Source: Streptomyces hawaiiensis
GTDB taxonomy: Bacteria; Actinomycetota; Actinomycetes; Streptomycetales; Streptomycetaceae
DNA: 64,000 nucleotides
Direction: 5' to 3'
Assembly: GCF_004803895.1 (NCBI RefSeq)
Contig: NZ_CP021978.1
Span: forward strand, 558,001-622,000
Shown: positions 42,274 through 49,868 of the stretch, piece by piece
Layout of the letters: every line of letters begins with the position of its first letter
Position numbering within the stretch: position 1 is the first letter of the stretch
Program-made: the position numbers and the translations under genes
The notes under the pieces: generated by a model
Told to the model about the DNA's origin: nothing
Seen by the model: the letters and a program-made list of their open reading frames with translations, nothing else
The model's database searches: none

Positions 42274-43164
42274 ATGTGCGCGGTACGAATGCATGAGGAC
42301 GAGCTGGACATCGACGTTTCGCTCGTCGGCCGGCTGATCGCGGGGCAGTTCCCGCAGTGGGCCGGGCTGCCCCTGCGGCGGCTGGAGTCCTCCGGGACGG
42401 AGAACGCCATGTTCCGCCTCGGCGCGGACAAGGTCGTACGGCTTCCCCGGCATCCCCGTGCCGTGGAGGCCATCGCGCACGAGCTGCGCTGGCTGCCCCG
42501 GCTGGGCCCGGGACTGCCCGCCGCCTCGCCCGAGCCGCTCGGCCGGGGCGAAGCAGGCGACGGGTTCCCGTGGCCCTGGTCGGTCTACAGCTGGCTGGAC
42601 GGCCGCAATCCGGTGCCCGGCAGGATCGAGGAGCCCGCACTGCTCGCCGGGGACCTGGCCGCGTACGTCACGGCCCTGCGCCGCATCGACGCGTCGGAGG
42701 GTCCCCTCGGCTACCGGGGAGTGCCGCTGGCGGCCCGGGACCCCTTCCTGCGCGAGGCACTCGGACGTCTCGCGGGGCGGATCGACACCGCCGCGGTGAC
42801 GAAGGTGTGGGAGGAGGCCCTGCGGGCTCCGGAGCACACCGGGCCGCCGCTCTGGGCCCACGGCGACCTGATGGCCGGGAACCTCCTGGTCACGGGCGGG
42901 CGGCTGAGCGCCGTGATCGACTTCGGCACGGTGGGGGTCGGGGATCCCGCCGTCGATCTCATCGGCGCCTGGTGCCTGCTTCCGGCCGCGGCCCGCGGTG
43001 TCTTCCGCGAGGCCGTGGGCGCCGGCGAGGCCGAATGGGCACGCGGGCGGGGCTGGGCCCTGTCGATCGCGGTCATCGCGCTGCCCTACTACTGGGACAC
43101 GAATCCGCCGGTCGCGGCGAACTCCCGGCATGTGATCGGGGAGATCCTGGCCGAGACGGCGTAG
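42274..43164 (+). CDS. Aminoglycoside phosphotransferase-family kinase
   Basis: A 296-residue APH-fold protein. The catalytic loop is WAHGDLMAGNLLV (Asp, Asn), the metal site is VIDFGTVGVGDPAVDL, and the N-lobe lysine is in LGADKVVRLPRH. Family members phosphorylate aminoglycosides or small metabolites; no resistance role can be inferred from the sequence alone. ATG 42274, with ATG 42289 as an alternative. Its TAG stop lies inside the terminator hairpin at 43161. Confidence 0.87.
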   Translation: MCAVRMHEDELDIDVSLVGRLIAGQFPQWAGLPLRRLESSGTENAMFRLGADKVVRLPRHPRAVEAIAHELRWLPRLGPGLPAASPEPLGRGEAGDGFPWPWSVYSWLDGRNPVPGRIEEPALLAGDLAAYVTALRRIDASEGPLGYRGVPLAARDPFLREALGRLAGRIDTAAVTKVWEEALRAPEHTGPPLWAHGDLMAGNLLVTGGRLSAVIDFGTVGVGDPAVDLIGAWCLLPAAARGVFREAVGAGEAEWARGRGWALSIAVIALPYYWDTNPPVAANSRHVIGEILAETA

Positions 43165-43189
43165 GGGCGGAAAAAGGCTCCGCCCCTAC
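43161..43189. terminator. Perfect 11-bp bidirectional terminator hairpin
   Basis: GTAGGGGCGGA (43161-43171) and TCCGCCCCTAC (43179-43189) pair perfectly around a 7-nt loop (AAAAGGC). The left arm contains the TAG stop of the phosphotransferase gene, and the right arm ends 10 bp before the stop of the convergent VOC gene. Confidence 0.85.
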
Positions 43190-43198
43190 GGAGGCACC

Positions 43199-43681
43199 TC
43201 ACTCGCCCGCGTACGCCTTCTCCAGGGTGGCGATGTCGAACTTGCTCATCGCCATGAACGCCTGGGTCACCCGGGCGGCCTTCGCCGGATCCGGGTCGCT
43301 GATCATCTCGTCGAGCCGGTCCGGGACGACCTGCCAGGACACGCCGAACCTGTCCTTGAGCCAGCCGCAGGGGCCGGGCTCGCCACCGTTCTCGGTGAGC
43401 TTGGTCCAGTAGTGGTCGATCTCCTCCTGGTCCTCGCAGAAGATCATGAAGGAGGTGGCCTCGGTGAACTTGAACTGAGGGCCGCCGTTGAGCCCGAGGA
43501 ACCGGTGCCCGTTGGCCGTGAACTCGACGGTCATCACACTGCCTGCGGCCTGGGGCGCCCCCTCGGGGTAGCGCACGGTCCTGCCGATGCCGGAGTTCTT
43601 GAAGACCGAGACGTAGTGGTGGGCGGCCTCCTCGGCCTGGCCGTCGAACCAGAGACACGTGGTGAAACCATCGGTGGTCAT
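43199..43681 (-). CDS. VOC-family PhnB-like protein
   Basis: A 160-residue protein of the 3-demethylubiquinone-9 methyltransferase-like (PhnB) VOC branch: TCLWFDGQAEEAAHHYVSVFKNSGIGRTVRYPEG at the start and CGWLKDRFGVSWQVVPDRLDEM near the end. No metal-binding residues are certain. Usually a single small domain that dimerises; function unknown. ATG 43681. Two VOC genes in this stretch may mark oxidative or antibiotic stress response, but that is a guess. Confidence 0.88.
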   Translation of the reverse strand: MTTDGFTTCLWFDGQAEEAAHHYVSVFKNSGIGRTVRYPEGAPQAAGSVMTVEFTANGHRFLGLNGGPQFKFTEATSFMIFCEDQEEIDHYWTKLTENGGEPGPCGWLKDRFGVSWQVVPDRLDEMISDPDPAKAARVTQAFMAMSKFDIATLEKAYAGE

Positions 43682-43803
43682 GAGTCCTCCTGGGCGCGTG
43701 CGACGCTGTCACCACTGTCGACCGTCCCTCGCCCCGGAACTCATCGGCCGGGGGCCGGCAAATTCAGGTGGCCGTTACACCGTTCAGAACTAGCATCGCG
43801 GCC

Positions 43804-45009
43804 ATGACGTCTTCGCCCGCCGACAGCGGCATCCGTCCCTTCCGTATCGACGTACCGCAGAGCGAGCTCGACGACCTCCACGACCGCCTCGACCGGACCC
43901 GCTGGCCCGACGAGCTGCCCGGTGTGGGCTGGACGTACGGCGTTCCCTCGGACTATCTGCGCGAGCTGGTGCGGTACTGGCGGCACGAGTACGACTGGGG
44001 GGCGGCGCAGGCGCGGCTGAACGCGTGGCCGCAGTTCACCACCGAGATCGACGGCGCGCGGGTGCACTTCGCACACATCCGCTCCCCCGAGCCCGACGCC
44101 ACCCCGCTGGTCCTCACGCACGGCTGGCCGGGATCGATCGTCGAATTCGCCGACGTCGTGGGGCCGCTGACGGACCCGGCCGCCCACGGTGGCGATCCGG
44201 CCGACGCCTTCCACGTCGTGCTGCCCGCCATCCCCGGCTTCGGGTTCTCCGGCCCCACCCGGGAGACCGGCTGGGAGGCACGCCGGATCGCCGACGCGTG
44301 GGCCGAGCTGATGACGCGCCTCGGCTACGAGAGGTTCGGCGCCCAGGGCGGCGACTGGGGTGCGGCCATCTCCCCCGAACTGGGCCGCGTGCACCCCGGC
44401 CGGGTGATCGGCATCCACCTCAATCTGCTGCCCGGCGCACAAGCCACCGTCGAGCCGGCCGCCGAGGAGCTGGAGGCGCTGAGCCCGGCGGAGCGGGAGC
44501 GCACCCTCACCTCATGGCGGCGGTGGGCGCAGTGGTCCCGCGACGGGACGGGCTACTTCCATGTGCAGTCCACCCGGCCGCAGACCCTGTCCTACGCGCT
44601 CACGGACTCACCTGTGGGGCAACTCGCCTGGATCGTCGAGAAGTTCCAGGAGTGGACGGACTCCGAGGAGCTGCCCGAGGAGGCCGTCGACCGGGACCTG
44701 ATGCTCACGAACGTGATGCTGTACTGGCTGACGGGCACGGCCGGTTCGTCCGCCCGGGTGTACTACGAGCGCGCCCACGCCCGGGGCGAGCGGATCGCCG
44801 CCCCGCAGGAGCCGTCCACGGCGCCGACCGCGGTGGCGTCGTTCGCCGGTGACCCCCAGATCCCGCTGCGGCACAAGGCGGAGCGGACGGACAACATCGT
44901 CCGCTGGACGGAGTTCGACCGCGGCGGGCACTTCGCTGCGTTGGAGAAGCCGGACCTGCTGGTCGGTGACGTGCGGGCGTTCTTCCGCCGGTTGCGCGAG
45001 AAGGGCTGA
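43804..45009 (+). CDS. Epoxide hydrolase (alpha/beta fold, EHN domain)
   Basis: A 401-residue epoxide-hydrolase-type enzyme. The N-terminal EHN domain (IRPFRIDVPQSELDDLHDRL, residues 9-28) is followed by the alpha/beta hydrolase core: oxyanion HGWPGS, nucleophile in QGGDWGAAIS, and catalytic His in RGGHFAALE near the end. Tyr residues in the lid (MLTNVMLYWLTG, ARVYYERAH) would activate the epoxide. ATG 43804. It converts epoxides to diols; natural substrate unknown. It precedes the clpP3 promoter. Confidence 0.9.
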   Translation: MTSSPADSGIRPFRIDVPQSELDDLHDRLDRTRWPDELPGVGWTYGVPSDYLRELVRYWRHEYDWGAAQARLNAWPQFTTEIDGARVHFAHIRSPEPDATPLVLTHGWPGSIVEFADVVGPLTDPAAHGGDPADAFHVVLPAIPGFGFSGPTRETGWEARRIADAWAELMTRLGYERFGAQGGDWGAAISPELGRVHPGRVIGIHLNLLPGAQATVEPAAEELEALSPAERERTLTSWRRWAQWSRDGTGYFHVQSTRPQTLSYALTDSPVGQLAWIVEKFQEWTDSEELPEEAVDRDLMLTNVMLYWLTGTAGSSARVYYERAHARGERIAAPQEPSTAPTAVASFAGDPQIPLRHKAERTDNIVRWTEFDRGGHFAALEKPDLLVGDVRAFFRRLREKG

Positions 45010-45019
45010 TCCTTCGAGC

Positions 45020-45049
45020 TCTGCCGGTAGCGGATCTGCCGAGGGCAGA
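45020..45049. promoter_or_regulatory. PopR box ahead of clpP3-clpP4
   Basis: TCTGCC-GAG-GGCAGA (45035-45049) is an exact match to the palindrome TCTGCC-N3-GGCAGA described for the PopR regulon of Streptomyces. A degenerate copy TCTGCC-GGT-AGCGGA precedes it at 45020-45034, so PopR may bind twice. The clpP3 start lies about 95 bp downstream and the popR gene follows the operon. Confidence 0.85.
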
Positions 45050-45144
45050 GAAACCGTTCGCCGGCATCGTCCGAGGTCGAGAGTGAAGTCGACGGCACAT
45101 CCCCGACACGTCCGCGGCACCTGTCGCCGCGACGAGGAGAACCC

Positions 45145-45786
45145 ATGACTCCACTGACGGCACTCGCCCCACGGGCGGAGGAGGGCGACACCCCTCCGAC
45201 CCGGTTCGACGACCAACTGGCCGCACAGCTGCTCGCGCAGCGCATCGTGCTGCTGGGCACCCAGGTCGACGAGGTCTCCGCGAACCGGGTCTGCTCCCAG
45301 TTGCTCATCCTGTCCGCGGAGGACGCGCACACCGACATCAGCCTGTACATCAACAGTCCGGGCGGCGCGGTGCACGCGGGCCTCGCCATCTACGACACGA
45401 TGCGGCTCATCCCGAACGACGTCTCCACGCTGGCCATGGGCTTCGCGGCCAGCATGGGCCAGTTCCTGCTGAGCGTCGGCGCGCCGGGCAAGCGCTACGC
45501 CCTGCCGAACGCGCGGATCATGATGCACCAGCCGTCGGCGGGCATCGGCGGCACCACCGCCGACATCGAGATCCAGGCGCAGAACCTGGAGTTCACCAAG
45601 CGGACCATCGAGCGGATCACCGCCGAGCACACCGGCCAGAGCCCGGAGAACATCTCCCGGGACGGCGACCGGGACCGCTGGTTCACGGCCGAGGAGGCCA
45701 GGGAGTACGGCATGGTGGACCGGGTCGTGGAGTCCCTCTCCGACGTCCGCCCGGCCGCGACGCGACGCAGGATGGGGCTGCAGTGA
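45145..45786 (+). CDS. clpP3: ATP-dependent Clp protease proteolytic subunit ClpP3
   Basis: A 213-residue serine peptidase of the ClpP tetradecamer type. The triad is complete by family spacing: Ser103 in GFAASMGQF, His128 in MMHQPSAG, Asp177 in DGDRDRWF. Residues 68-75 carry the substrate-groove INSPGG, and the DIEIQAQNL handle helix is typical. ClpP3 pairs with ClpP4 and acts with Clp ATPases when ClpP1/P2 is impaired. ATG 45145. The stop overlaps the clpP4 start (TGATG). Confidence 0.93.
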   Translation: MTPLTALAPRAEEGDTPPTRFDDQLAAQLLAQRIVLLGTQVDEVSANRVCSQLLILSAEDAHTDISLYINSPGGAVHAGLAIYDTMRLIPNDVSTLAMGFAASMGQFLLSVGAPGKRYALPNARIMMHQPSAGIGGTTADIEIQAQNLEFTKRTIERITAEHTGQSPENISRDGDRDRWFTAEEAREYGMVDRVVESLSDVRPAATRRRMGLQ

Positions 45787-46388
45787 TGGGGACGTACACG
45801 ATTCCGAACGTCATCGAGCGGACCCCGCAGGGCGAGCGCTCCTTCGACGTCTTCAGCCGGCTGCTCAACGAGCGGATCATCTTCCTCGGCACCGAGATCG
45901 ACGACGGCGTCGCCAACGTCGTCATCGCCCAGCTCCTCCACCTGGAGTCGTCGTCCCCGGAGAGCGAGATCGCGATCTACCTCAACTCCCCGGGCGGCTC
46001 CTTCACTTCGCTCATGGCCATCTACGACACCATGACGTTCGTGCAGGCGCCGATCTCCACGTTCTGCGTCGGGCAGGCGGCCTCCACGGCGGCCGTGCTG
46101 CTGGCCGGCGGGGACCCGGGGCGGCGGTTCGTGCTGGAGCACTCACGGGTGCTGCTCGGCCAGCCGGCCGCGGGCGGGCAGCGCGGCATGGTGTCCGACC
46201 TCGCGCTCCAGGCCAAGGAGATGGTGCGGATCCGCTCCCAGGTGGAGGAGGTGCTGGCCCGGCACACCCACCACGACGTGCCGACGCTGCGCGCCGACAT
46301 GGACCGCGACAAGGTGTTCACCGCACAGGAGGCGGTGGCCTACGGGCTGGCCGACGAGGTGCTCAGCCGGCGCCTCGTGAAGGTGTGA
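45786..46388 (+). CDS. clpP4: Clp protease-like subunit ClpP4, catalytic His missing
   Basis: A 200-residue ClpP homologue. Ser100 ([12 protein letters not shown]) and an Asp175 equivalent (DMDRDKVFT) are kept, but the catalytic-histidine position reads [10 protein letters not shown]: Gly125 replaces His (25 residues after the Ser, where ClpP3 has His128). The INSPGG-like [11 protein letters not shown] groove is present. It probably forms a mixed ring with ClpP3 as a structural or helper subunit. ATG 45786 overlaps the clpP3 stop; GTG 45783 is an alternative. Confidence 0.93.
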   Translation: MGTYTIPNVIERTPQGERSFDVFSRLLNERIIFLGTEIDDGVANVVIAQLLHLESSSPESEIAIYLNSPGGSFTSLMAIYDTMTFVQAPISTFCVGQAASTAAVLLAGGDPGRRFVLEHSRVLLGQPAAGGQRGMVSDLALQAKEMVRIRSQVEEVLARHTHHDVPTLRADMDRDKVFTAQEAVAYGLADEVLSRRLVKV

Positions 46389-46410
46389 GGCGCCGGCCGG
46401 GCGGTACGGC

Positions 46411-46824
46411 TCAGGCGGCCAGGCACATTCCGTCGTGCGACGAGGTGGCCGCCCCGCGGCGGCTGCCGCCCGCGTAGCGCGACGTGACGCGGGTCAGTTC
46501 GCCCTGCGCCCTCGTCAGCAGGTCGCCGAGGTTCAGTCCGAGGGCGTGGGCGGCGGCCGCGAGGACCTCGGAGGAGGCCTCCTTGCGGCCGCGCTCCACC
46601 TCGGAGAGGTAGGGCATGGAGATCCGCGCCTCGTCGGCGACGTCCTTCAACGTGCGCTCCTGCGCGAGGCGTTCACGGCGCAGGACGTCGCCCACCAGGT
46701 CCCGCCACAGCGGCTCCTTCACGGCGGGGGCCGGCGGCGCCTGGCGCGGCGGTGCGCCGGTGGGACGCGCGCCGTGCGGGCGCAGCGGGATGACTCGGGC
46801 TTCGTTCGGCAGGTGGCTGGTCAC
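46411..46824 (-). CDS. popR: Clp regulator PopR
   Basis: A 137-residue XRE-type helix-turn-helix activator: RRERLAQERTLKDVADEARI then SMPYLSEVERGRKEASSEVL (about residues 48-90), and the start VTSHLPNEARVIPLRPHG matches PopR. PopR activates clpP3-clpP4 through TCTGCC-N3-GGCAGA boxes and is itself unstable: it ends DGMCLAA, and C-terminal Ala-Ala is the known ClpP degradation signal. GTG 46824. Transcribed toward the clpP3P4 operon, 22 bp between stops. This gives a self-adjusting loop: low Clp activity stabilises PopR. Confidence 0.92.
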   Translation of the reverse strand: MTSHLPNEARVIPLRPHGARPTGAPPRQAPPAPAVKEPLWRDLVGDVLRRERLAQERTLKDVADEARISMPYLSEVERGRKEASSEVLAAAAHALGLNLGDLLTRAQGELTRVTSRYAGGSRRGAATSSHDGMCLAA

Positions 46825-46951
46825 TTCTCCAGCCTAGGAATCCCGGCCGTCGGGGGAAGGGCCCGGCGTTCCGCCCTCGGTGGAATCACCGCGCCCGCGA
46901 CGGGGGTGGAGGGTGCATTCCGTCCGATTTCGCCCGTGGGGAAATCCGCGG

Positions 46952-46976
46952 GCATGGTGCGCGTCAACCCGGGTAC
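46952..46976 (+). promoter_or_regulatory. SigB-type promoter candidate upstream of the sigma factor gene
   Basis: GCAT (46952-46955), 15-nt spacer, then GGGTAC (46971-46976), matching the SigB-family consensus GNNT-N14-16-GGGTAC. It is 51 bp before the sigma factor start, suggesting autoregulation. Confidence 0.55.
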
Positions 46977-47027
46977 CCGCAACTCGGGAGTACCTATGCA
47001 GATGTCCGCCGTGACGTGGGAGAGGTA

Positions 47028-47915
47028 ATGGAGACCGCCGTGATCCGGTCGAAGGCACAGGTCGTCGAAGAGAACACCGAAGCCAGCGCGGGTGACGGAG
47101 CACTGCCGGGCGTCGTGGACCCGCGGTCCGTGGCCCCGCGGGACGCGAGGGAATTGTCCCGCCAGTTCTTCCAGCGCCTGACGGAACTCGAAGAGGGCAC
47201 GCACGAGTACCAGTACGCGCGCAACACCCTGATCGAGATGAACATGTCGCTCGTGCGTTTCGCGGCCGGACGGTTCCGGGGCCGCGGCGACGACATGGAG
47301 GACATCGTCCAGACCGGCATGATCGGCCTGATCAAGGCCATCGACCGGTTCGAGCTCTCGCGTGAGGTCGAGTTCACCTCCTTCGCGCTGCCGTACATCG
47401 TCGGCGAGATCAAGCGCTTCTTCCGGGACACGACGTGGGCGGTGCACGTGCCGCGGCGGCTGCAGGAGCTGCGCGTGGAGCTGGCCAAGGCCCGAGAGGA
47501 GCTCGCCAGCCGGCTGGACCGCGAGCCGACGGTCGCCGAGCTGGCCACACTGATGAACATCTCCGAGCGCCAGGTGGTGGAGGGGCAGATCGCGGCGAAC
47601 GGGTACAACTCGTCGTCGCTGGACGCCGCGCTCACCGGCGACGGTCCGGAGGGCGGCGAGGCGGTCCTGGCCGACTTCATCGGCGTGGAGGAGGACGGGC
47701 TGCGGCTCGTCGAGGACTTCCACTCGCTCGCCCCGCTCATGGCGGAGCTGAGCGAGCGCGACCGGCAGATCATCCACATGCGGTTCGTGGAGGAGGCCAC
47801 CCAGGCGGAGATCGGTGAGCGGCTCGGCTGCTCGCAGATGCACGTGTCCCGCCTGATCAAGCGGATCATCACGCGGCTGCGCGAGGGCATGCTGGGCGAG
47901 CTGGGCTGCGCCTGA
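47028..47915 (+). CDS. RNA polymerase sigma factor, SigB/SigF family
   Basis: A 295-residue group 3 sigma factor. Region 2 includes NMSLVRFAAGRFRGRGDDMEDIVQTGMIGLIKAIDRF (residues about 72-108); region 3 includes PRRLQELRVELAKAREEL; region 4 includes QAEIGERLGCSQMHVSRLIKRI near the end. The family (SigB/F/G/H/I and others of Streptomyces) controls osmotic or oxidative stress and sporulation and is held by anti-sigma factors. ATG 47028 has GGGAG 5 nt upstream. An RsbW-like gene is the next one downstream, convergent, and could be its anti-sigma; this pairing is inferred. Confidence 0.9.
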   Translation: METAVIRSKAQVVEENTEASAGDGALPGVVDPRSVAPRDARELSRQFFQRLTELEEGTHEYQYARNTLIEMNMSLVRFAAGRFRGRGDDMEDIVQTGMIGLIKAIDRFELSREVEFTSFALPYIVGEIKRFFRDTTWAVHVPRRLQELRVELAKAREELASRLDREPTVAELATLMNISERQVVEGQIAANGYNSSSLDAALTGDGPEGGEAVLADFIGVEEDGLRLVEDFHSLAPLMAELSERDRQIIHMRFVEEATQAEIGERLGCSQMHVSRLIKRIITRLREGMLGELGCA

Positions 47916-47933
47916 CACCGTCGTCCGACCACC

Positions 47934-47969
47934 GGGTGCCGTCCCCCATGCGGGAGTGGGGCGGCACCC
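47934..47969. terminator. Hairpin terminator after the sigma gene
   Basis: GGGTGCCG-T-CCCC (47934-47946) pairs with GGGG-CGGCACCC (47958-47969) apart from one bulged T; the loop is 11 nt. It lies 18 bp after the sigma stop and is well placed to end that transcript and possibly the convergent one. Confidence 0.65.
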
Positions 47970-48071
47970 GCTGCCGCGTTCGCATGCGGCCTCATCAGGG
48001 TAGCCAGGCCCGCTCAGAGAGACAGCGCGGCGTCATCCGCGCCGCACGGGTGACGCCCTCACCCGGACAGG

Positions 48072-48536
48072 TCACCCCTTGGCTGCCTCGGAGAGCGGCA
48101 GCACGGCGCGCACCCGTTTGCCCACCGGCACCCGTTCCACACTGACCTGCTCGGCAAGCGCGTGGACGATCTCCAGGCCGTGCCGGCCGATGCGCTCGGG
48201 GTTGCGGGGGAAGATGCGCGGCAGTGCGGAGCTGCTGTCGTAGACCGCCACCGTCACCGCGGTGTCGGTGCCGACGAGCTCCAGGATGTACGGCCCGTTG
48301 CTGTGCCGGTCGGCATTGGTGACCAGCTCGCTCACCACCAGCAGTACGGCGCCGTCGACACGCTCGTCGATACGCGCGCACCACTCGGTCCTGAGCTGAT
48401 CGAGAAAGAGCGCGGCGAAGGACCGCGCCTCGGCGATGCAGCCCTGCTCGCCGGTGTAGTGTGCCGCTCGCCTCAGCGGTTCAACGGGCACGTCGAAACC
48501 AGTCGGTATCACTGCCCCGTCCAGGTGGTCGATCAT
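48072..48536 (-). CDS. RsbW-like ATP-binding protein
   Basis: A 154-residue HATPase_c_2-type protein of the anti-sigma/RsbW family: N-box VVSELVTNADRHS near residue 85, G-box RIGRHGLEIVHALAE near residue 120. The Cys-His region (AAHYTGEQGCIAEARSFAALFL) starts the domain. It is typical of Streptomyces, where many such genes have no defined partner. ATG 48536 has a purine-rich GAGAAAAGA just upstream; a longer frame starting at 48578 has no ribosome site. Convergent with the SigB-family gene. Confidence 0.85.
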   Translation of the reverse strand: MIDHLDGAVIPTGFDVPVEPLRRAAHYTGEQGCIAEARSFAALFLDQLRTEWCARIDERVDGAVLLVVSELVTNADRHSNGPYILELVGTDTAVTVAVYDSSSALPRIFPRNPERIGRHGLEIVHALAEQVSVERVPVGKRVRAVLPLSEAAKG

Positions 48537-48723
48537 TCTTTTCTCTCTGGGAAGCCGGACTGGCCGGACGCTCTGCACCAGTGCTCGTACCCCGAGCCGG
48601 GCATCACATTCCTGACAGTTCTGCGCCTGTTCGGTACTCCGGGCATTGTCCCCCGTCCGTGGGGCACCCGGAAGGAATCAGGGCCGGCCGAGGGCGGCCG
48701 GGCCGGATCGCCGGAGGTGCGCG

Positions 48724-48864
48724 GTGGCCTGGTGGATATGGCTGGTCGTGGTGATCGCGGCGCTCGCCGCTGTCGCGGCGGTGACGCTCGCGGTGCAGGC
48801 CGGCCGGCGGTCGGGGACCGTCATAGCGGTCCGGCGCCGGCCCGGCGGGAAGGGCCTGCGATGA
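48724..48864 (+). CDS. Small membrane protein, 46 residues
   Basis: A 46-residue product. One hydrophobic helix (AWWIWLVVVIAALAAVAAVTLAV, about residues 2-24; stated by position: 2-24) and a basic C-terminal tail (GRRSGTV, VRRRPGGKG), suggesting inner-membrane anchoring with the tail in the cytoplasm. GTG 48724 has a consensus GGAGG 6 nt upstream. Its TGA overlaps the next ATG (ATGA), the sign of translational coupling. It may serve as a membrane anchor for the PRC-barrel proteins that follow. Confidence 0.7.
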   Translation: MAWWIWLVVVIAALAAVAAVTLAVQAGRRSGTVIAVRRRPGGKGLR

Positions 48865-49445
48865 ACGAGCTGCTGGCCGCACGGAGCCTGACGACCCTGC
48901 CGGTGGTCACCCTGGGCGGTGACGCCGTCGCGCAGGTCAAGGACACCGTCTTCGACCCCGCCGCGGGCCGTGTCACCGGCTTCACGCTGAGCGGCCGGGG
49001 CCTGCTGTCGGGGCCGCTCAAGCGGAGCCTGCCCTGGTCGGCGGTGCACGCGCTGGGTCCGCACGCGGTCATGATCCGCGACGCCCTCGCGCTGCAGGAC
49101 CCGTCCACCGTGGTGGCCCGCCGCGAGGCCCAGCAGGGCCGGGTGCTGCACGCGAAGGTGCTGACCGACGAGGGCGCCGAGGTCGGCACGGTGCTCGACG
49201 TCATCGTCGAGGGCGGTGCCAGCGGCCGGGTCGTGGGCTTCCGGATCGCCGCTGCCAAGGCACTGATGCAGGGCTCCAGACGCCGTCGGCACCGGGTGTA
49301 CGTGCCGCGCGGCGAAACCCTGGCGGTGTCCGGACGGGCCCTGGTCATCCCGGCGGACGCCACCCGTTACGTCGCCGACGACCTGCCGGCCTTCGTCGCC
49401 CGGGTCGGCGCCTTCCAGGCCGGGCAGGAGGGGACGGCGTCATGA
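48861..49445 (+). CDS. PRC-barrel domain protein
   Basis: A 194-residue soluble protein with two PRC-barrel halves. The first half runs SLTTLPVVTLGGDAVAQVKDTVFDPAAGRVTGFTL, the second HAKVLTDEGAEVGTVLDVIVEGG. PRC barrels bind RNA or scaffold signalling complexes in other bacteria. It is overlap-coupled to the 46-residue membrane protein upstream and the smaller PRC protein downstream. A Lys/Arg-rich segment (SRRRRHRVYVP) is visible before the C-terminus. Role unknown. Confidence 0.87.
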   Translation: MNELLAARSLTTLPVVTLGGDAVAQVKDTVFDPAAGRVTGFTLSGRGLLSGPLKRSLPWSAVHALGPHAVMIRDALALQDPSTVVARREAQQGRVLHAKVLTDEGAEVGTVLDVIVEGGASGRVVGFRIAAAKALMQGSRRRRHRVYVPRGETLAVSGRALVIPADATRYVADDLPAFVARVGAFQAGQEGTAS

Positions 49446-49858
49446 TGCTGTTCTCCGAGGCGCGGGGCCTGCCGGTGCTCACGCTGACCGAGGCGGAAGA
49501 GGTCGGCGCCCTCAGGTCGCTGACGGTCGACGCCGTGTCCGGTGTGGTCACCCACGTCCGGGTGAGGGGCCGGCACTCCCGAAGGGAGACCGTGCTGGCC
49601 TGGGGCGCCCTGCACGCCATCGGCCCGGACGCGGTGCTGGTCCGCACGACCGCCGAACCGGCCGAGGTGCCGCCGCACCACGAGCTCCCGGGCCTGAGGA
49701 TCCTCACCGAGACGGGCGACACGCTCGGCGCGGTCCAAGACGTCGCGTTCGAACCGGAGACGGGCCGGATCGAGGCGGTCGTCACCGCGCACGGCGACCT
49801 GCCGGCCGATCGGCTGCTCGGGCTCGGCGACTACGCCCTGGTGGTCCGCGCCGCTTGA
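49442..49858 (+). CDS. PRC-barrel domain protein, small
   Basis: A 138-residue PRC-barrel protein: VLTLTEAEEVGALRSLTVDAVSGVVTHVRVR, then ILTETGDTLGAVQDVAFEPETGRIEAVV. ATG 49442 overlaps the previous stop (ATGATG). Both halves are similar to those of the preceding gene, so it is probably a paralogue from tandem duplication, and the three genes 48724-49858 form one unit. Confidence 0.85.
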   Translation: MMLFSEARGLPVLTLTEAEEVGALRSLTVDAVSGVVTHVRVRGRHSRRETVLAWGALHAIGPDAVLVRTTAEPAEVPPHHELPGLRILTETGDTLGAVQDVAFEPETGRIEAVVTAHGDLPADRLLGLGDYALVVRAA

Positions 49859-49868
49859 GCCGGCCGGG

